This document shows positions 7,319 to 10,494 of a stretch of DNA of 10,494 nucleotides, piece after piece. This DNA comes from Deltaproteobacteria bacterium (GTDB taxonomy: Bacteria > Desulfobacterota > Desulfarculia > Adiutricales > Adiutricaceae): the NCBI GenBank assembly GCA_031278835.1, contig JAITJP010000439.1:1-10494 (forward strand), read 5' to 3'. The notes under the pieces were generated by a model, which did no database searches, had not been told where the DNA came from, and was given only the letters and a program-made list of their open reading frames with translations. The stretch's first letter is position 1. Each line of letters begins with the position of its first letter. Position numbers and translations under genes: made by a program.

Positions 7319-7477
7319 GGCCAAGGCTCTAGCCTTGACCTGACCATGGTAAACTCGCCGCCCGCCAGCCAAGGCGCCCTGACTGGGTTGAGCTGACGGA
7401 ACATGGAACCCCTGGCTTCAAGGGGTCTATTGGGCGCCTAAGCCCTTTATGGCGGCCCTTTAGGGCGAGAGTTTTTT
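7319..7477 (+). ncRNA. Candidate structured small RNA or 5' leader ending in a T tract
   Basis: This is a GC-rich island inside an AT-rich spacer, about 60 bp after a good promoter. Complementary segments nest in order. A local hairpin CAAGGC/GCCTTG (7322-7327/7332-7337, loop TCTA) comes first. Then CTCGCC (7354-7359) can pair with GGCGAG (7464-7469), and AGGCGCCC (7372-7379) with GGGCGCCT (7432-7439). ACCCCT (7408-7413) can pair with AGGGGT (7421-7426). GCCGCC/GGCGGC (7357-7362/7451-7456) is an alternative. T6 (7472-7477) follows the closing stem, as at an intrinsic terminator. I could not match it to tmRNA, SRP RNA or RNase P RNA. The rod-like layout vaguely recalls 6S RNA, but I see no firm match. 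The transcript would run from about 7256. It may be a free RNA or an attenuator-like leader for the DUF3160 gene. Confidence 0.4.
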
Positions 7478-7531
7478 AGCCGTCCGATCTGGCTCCTAAG
7501 TTTCAGTTTAAATAGTCTTTTTTTAATTTAG

Positions 7532-7559
7532 GCGTGAACAGGTATCTACCCGTTAACGC
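7532..7559. promoter_or_regulatory. 28-bp imperfect palindrome, candidate operator
   Basis: Eleven of 14 symmetric base pairs match around the centre 7545/7546. The outer arms are GCGTGAAC (7532-7539) and GTTAACGC (7552-7559), with one mismatch. The inner arms are GGTA (7541-7544) and TACC (7547-7550). It ends 41 bp before the ATG of the DUF3160 gene, a usual place for a dimeric repressor site. As RNA it could form a hairpin in the leader. Confidence 0.4.
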
Positions 7560-7600
7560 AAAAAATCTAATCTTTACTTATTTTAAAAAAATGGTTACCC

Positions 7601-10273
7601 ATGAAAAATAGTAAAACAAAAGTATTTAGTTCAAAATATAATATTTTTTTCTTAGGATTACTTATAGTATTCTTTATTGGGGTTATTATCTCTTATTTAC
7701 CGCCGATAGCCTCAGCTCAGATTACTGTCCACCTTATGGTTATTAATAAAATCTCCCCTATTTACGAACAACCAGACGCTAAATGGAGATATAAAGAACA
7801 ATACGGTCACGATGATGAAAAATTAAAAGGAGTCGTAGTCTACGGTAACATTATTCAAGTTCGTCCGACCAAGGGTAGATTTAAAGACAGTTGGCTGGAG
7901 CTTATTGATCCCCAAGACAGTTCGAATATTTTAGGCTATGTCCCAATGGACGGCCTGGAAAATTTACCAGAAATACGTACTTTTAATGAAGATTTCATCA
8001 CCAGAATCGATAGCCCGCTTCTTTTGCTTCAACCTGGCCAAACGGCTAAAAAATACAATCTAGCTCAATATAACTACTCTATTCTTAAGGGTGAAATAGT
8101 CTCGGCCATTGGCGAGACCTCCGTAAAGGGAACCAGATGGTTATTGTTTAAGTTTTCAAGCAGTGGACTATACTTGTATGGGGACGGCGGCGTTGGGGCT
8201 AGGTACGCCTGGGGGCGAGCCGATGATTTTGTCGCCGCCTCAAGCTATACCCCGGACAACTCAAGGGTCGATCCCGACTGGCTATCCTCCAAAATTCGCC
8301 TTCCAGATCCCTACCATCCTGAAGCTGGCTACTTGCCATCAATCCCGCCGGAGACCTTACCCGATTCGGTAAAATCCCAAGTGGTCAAAAATGGTTTTTG
8401 GATAGATCCAACCAACATTTACCCGACCAAAATCGAAGTCGATGATATGGCCGACCTTTATCTCGAGACAGGCGTAGGGATGGCCGATTTCATTTCCACG
8501 GACCTTTTTTTGCACTCCTACCACATTCTTTTCGATCGCATGTTGCAAAATCTTGAGAAAACCTACTTTTCGCCACATTTGGCCAAAAATATGAAATTGG
8601 CTCTGGCCGAGCTTGAAAAAATTAAGCCGCAACTCACTACCCCCCAAGCTCGGGAAGCTTACGATACCGTTAAAGATTTGTTTTCCGTCCCCCTGGTACT
8701 CTTTGGTGACCGAACCATTAAGTACTCAGCTCGGGTAAAGGCTGAGGTTGACTTGATAATGGACGCCCATAAAATAGAAACTTCCCCGATAACCGGTAAC
8801 AGAGATGACTACACCCAATACAGAGCCAGAGGTCATTACACTTTGTCGCCGGAGTTAGAAATATATTTTAGGGCCATGAGTTATTTAGGTAACGCCGGTT
8901 TTTCGCTATTTAGAGCGGATGGAAGCCCTAACCTGGAGTCCGTTAGGGCAAGCGCTTTGATAGTCTTTGCCCTTAAGCCAATTGAAAGGGAATGGAACTC
9001 CGTTGACGGTCCCATAAATTACCTTATTGGCTGTCCGGATGACGCCGGTTACCTGGATTTTTACCCATACGTCTCTGAAATTATAGGTGAGCCCAGAAAC
9101 ATCGCCGACGATGCCAGGATTAGACGACTGGCCGAGGAGCTTAAAATTAAAATACCCCAAGCCTCGATTACCTACGTGATGCAAGGAAACCCACAAGAAC
9201 CGGTTTCTCCGGAGGATTTGGAATTCAGGTTGTCAGGGAAACGTTTCGTCTTTGATTCTTATGTCTTAAATCAGCTAACGACACCTCGGGTTGGCTCGAT
9301 AGCCATTCCTCGTACCATGCCTATGGGCACCGACCTAATGTCGGCCCTGGGCTCGGAAGCCTCTGATGAAGTCTCTATAAAAAATGACTATGTCCCTCGA
9401 TATACTGATTCACTTAACCGTTTAAAACAACTTGCCTTGAATATCGGTAAAATTTATCCTACTTTCTATTCTTCCTGGTTATTGATTCTTAAAGATCTAT
9501 TTACTGATTCAGGCTCAAAACAGTTTTTTTATCGGAAAACGGGCCCCTGGAAATGGAAAAAACTGATAACGGCCCACGCCTCTTGGGCGGAACTCAGACA
9601 TGACACCATTCTCTACGTAAAGCAGAGCGGGGCCGAAACTGGCGATCTGCCGACAGTGGCCGCCCATTTCGCTACACCCCAGCCGCGCGGTTACGTGGAG
9701 CCCGATCCCCAAGTTTTCTTCTCTTTAATAGTCAGCGTCGATAAACTTCTGGCTTTGTTTAAAAATTATTCTCTGGAAGCCAGTGACGTTAAAACTTTTA
9801 CGGATAAATTAAATACTTTTAAAGGATTATGCGAAAAGGCTCTCCGTATCGCCCAACGCGAGGTTAATGAGGAAAAACTTAGTTCCGAGGATTACGCTAC
9901 CATCAAAGAGCTGGCCAAATCATTTAACACTTCCTTACTCTTGGATCAGTGGGGTGAAGCGGATCCCAACGACGTAAACTCGTGGCGTAAGTTGAGCATG
10001 GCCATCATAGCCGACCTTCACACTGATTTTGACGCTCAAAAAATTTTGTACGCGGCCACCGGAACTCCTCGCAAGATCTACGTTTTCGTTAACGATCGTT
10101 CCGGGGGCCCCCGGCTGACCCTTGGCTATATGTTTTCCTACTATGAATACTCATATCCCTTAGACGTTCCTAGACTCACCGACGAAACTTGGCGAGATGT
10201 CGTCTACGATCCCAGTAAAGCCAGCCTCCTCGAAAATATCAAACCATTTTGGTACTCTCAGCTAGATAACTAA
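7601..10273 (+). CDS. Secreted DUF3160-family protein with SH3-like N-terminal region
   Basis: This 890-residue protein is of unknown biochemical function. Residues 1-39 form a signal peptide: a basic N-terminus, a hydrophobic core (about 15-33) and an ASA-Q cleavage site after residue 39 (signal peptidase I; no lipobox). Residues about 41-215 contain two stretches resembling bacterial SH3-like domains, rich in beta strands and ending in GYVP- and YAWGRAD-type segments. Residues about 262-885 carry hallmarks of DUF3160: STDLFLHSYH (299-308, with D301, H305 and H308), SWAELRHDTILYVKQ (661-675), DLHTD (805-809), and a C-terminal block with RKIYVFVNDRSGGPRL. The conserved histidines and aspartates suggest a metal or catalytic site, but that is inference. 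It should act in the periplasm or outside the cell. The first 80 bp are very AT-rich, and no good Shine-Dalgarno sequence precedes the ATG. A nearby ATG at 7591 is out of frame and stops after six codons. The gene lies beyond a terminator and is probably regulated separately from the effector pair. No hairpin terminator follows it; instead tandem repeats begin at its stop codon. Confidence 0.85.
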   Translation: MKNSKTKVFSSKYNIFFLGLLIVFFIGVIISYLPPIASAQITVHLMVINKISPIYEQPDAKWRYKEQYGHDDEKLKGVVVYGNIIQVRPTKGRFKDSWLELIDPQDSSNILGYVPMDGLENLPEIRTFNEDFITRIDSPLLLLQPGQTAKKYNLAQYNYSILKGEIVSAIGETSVKGTRWLLFKFSSSGLYLYGDGGVGARYAWGRADDFVAASSYTPDNSRVDPDWLSSKIRLPDPYHPEAGYLPSIPPETLPDSVKSQVVKNGFWIDPTNIYPTKIEVDDMADLYLETGVGMADFISTDLFLHSYHILFDRMLQNLEKTYFSPHLAKNMKLALAELEKIKPQLTTPQAREAYDTVKDLFSVPLVLFGDRTIKYSARVKAEVDLIMDAHKIETSPITGNRDDYTQYRARGHYTLSPELEIYFRAMSYLGNAGFSLFRADGSPNLESVRASALIVFALKPIEREWNSVDGPINYLIGCPDDAGYLDFYPYVSEIIGEPRNIADDARIRRLAEELKIKIPQASITYVMQGNPQEPVSPEDLEFRLSGKRFVFDSYVLNQLTTPRVGSIAIPRTMPMGTDLMSALGSEASDEVSIKNDYVPRYTDSLNRLKQLALNIGKIYPTFYSSWLLILKDLFTDSGSKQFFYRKTGPWKWKKLITAHASWAELRHDTILYVKQSGAETGDLPTVAAHFATPQPRGYVEPDPQVFFSLIVSVDKLLALFKNYSLEASDVKTFTDKLNTFKGLCEKALRIAQREVNEEKLSSEDYATIKELAKSFNTSLLLDQWGEADPNDVNSWRKLSMAIIADLHTDFDAQKILYAATGTPRKIYVFVNDRSGGPRLTLGYMFSYYEYSYPLDVPRLTDETWRDVVYDPSKASLLENIKPFWYSQLDN

Positions 10274-10290
10274 AGCCTTTGTAAATATTG
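10264..10290. repeat. Degenerate zeroth copy of the 43-bp repeat overlapping the stop codon
   Basis: The segment starting TAGATAACTAAAGCC is a diverged, slightly shorter version of the second half of the repeat unit (TAAATAACTAAAAGCGC in copy 2), and it runs straight into copy 1. It includes the last codons and the TAA (10271-10273) of the DUF3160 gene. The alignment is by eye and needs one or two small gaps. Confidence 0.55.
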
Positions 10291-10494
10291 ACCTCTCGAT
10301 CTTTAAATAACAAAAAGCGCTTCTAAAACCTTAACCTCTCGATCTTTAAATAACTAAAAGCGCTTCTAAAACCTTAACCTCTCGATCTTTAAATAACAAA
10401 AAGAGCTTCTAAAACCTTAACCTCTCGATCATTAAATAACAAAAAGCGCTTCTAAAACCTTAACTTCTCTATTTTTAAATGACTAAAGGGTGGG
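10291..10494. repeat. 43-bp tandem repeat array, at least four copies plus degenerate ends
   Basis: Units start at 10291, 10334, 10377, 10420 and 10463, exactly 43 bp apart. Each begins ACCTCTCGATC (or a close variant) and contains TTAAATAAC, AAGCGCTTCT and AAAACCTTA. Units 1-4 differ by single changes: A to T at unit position 22 in copy 2, C to A at position 28 in copy 3, and T to A at position 12 in copy 4. The fifth is degenerate and runs into the window end. Copies are contiguous with no unique spacers, so this is not a CRISPR array. The unit length is not a multiple of 3 and the units contain stop codons, so it is not coding. Each unit has an 8-bp palindrome AAGCGCTT (altered in copy 3). 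The + strand has few G (3 in 43). Confidence 0.95.

Noticed and set aside
7319..7477. Identification of the GC-rich region as tmRNA, SRP RNA or RNase P RNA
   Set aside because: The conserved sequence signatures of these RNAs are not visible; only the hairpin layout supports an RNA.
10291..10494. CRISPR array
   Set aside because: The whole 43-bp period is conserved, with no variable spacers between repeats and no cas genes nearby.

Overview
The window is about 10.5 kb with three well-supported genes, all on the + strand, separated by long non-coding spacers. The strongest signal is a two-gene type III secretion (T3SS) effector locus. A small, very acidic CesT/DspF-type chaperone (795-1301) sits 72 bp upstream of a giant 1877-residue protein (1374-7007). 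The giant protein has no signal peptide and a polar N-terminus. It has about 1,400 residues of mostly helical sequence and a C-terminal, about 420-residue, glycine- and beta-rich region. Compared from memory, the order of elements in that C-terminal region parallels the channel-forming beta-barrel of the AvrE/DspE family of plant-pathogen effectors. The AvrE beta-propeller is not visible. I read it as a candidate AvrE-like channel effector built on a different N-terminal half. This is inference from pattern; no search was run.

The organism should be a Gram-negative (diderm) bacterium, because a T3SS chaperone/effector pair implies one. Base composition is intermediate, with heavy use of GCC for alanine and frequent GGCC. 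The combination with a secreted DUF3160 protein would fit a host-associated member of the Desulfobacterota (former Deltaproteobacteria), but nothing here proves the taxon. No T3SS apparatus gene is visible.

Layout. 1-160: possible C-terminal scrap of an upstream gene followed by two terminator-like hairpins. 161-794: long spacer with a strong G+T bias, G-quadruplex-like tracts and no convincing gene. 795-7007: chaperone and giant effector, closed by a perfect 17-bp-stem terminator (7009-7050). 7051-7600: regulatory spacer with a good sigma70-type promoter (TAGACA-N17-TATAAT, 7221-7249), a CRP-type palindrome (TGTGA-N6-TCACA), a GC-rich nested-hairpin region ending in T6 that may be a small RNA or leader, and a 28-bp imperfect palindrome shortly before the next gene. 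7601-10273: exported 890-residue DUF3160 protein with SH3-like N-terminal sequence. 10274-10494: 43-bp tandem repeats, whose first degenerate copy overlaps the stop codon of the DUF3160 gene.

The chaperone and effector very probably work as a pair: the chaperone keeps the giant protein secretion-competent and delivers it to the T3SS. The DUF3160 gene lies beyond a terminator with its own promoter-like and operator-like signals, so it is probably an independent unit with no demonstrated link to the effector.
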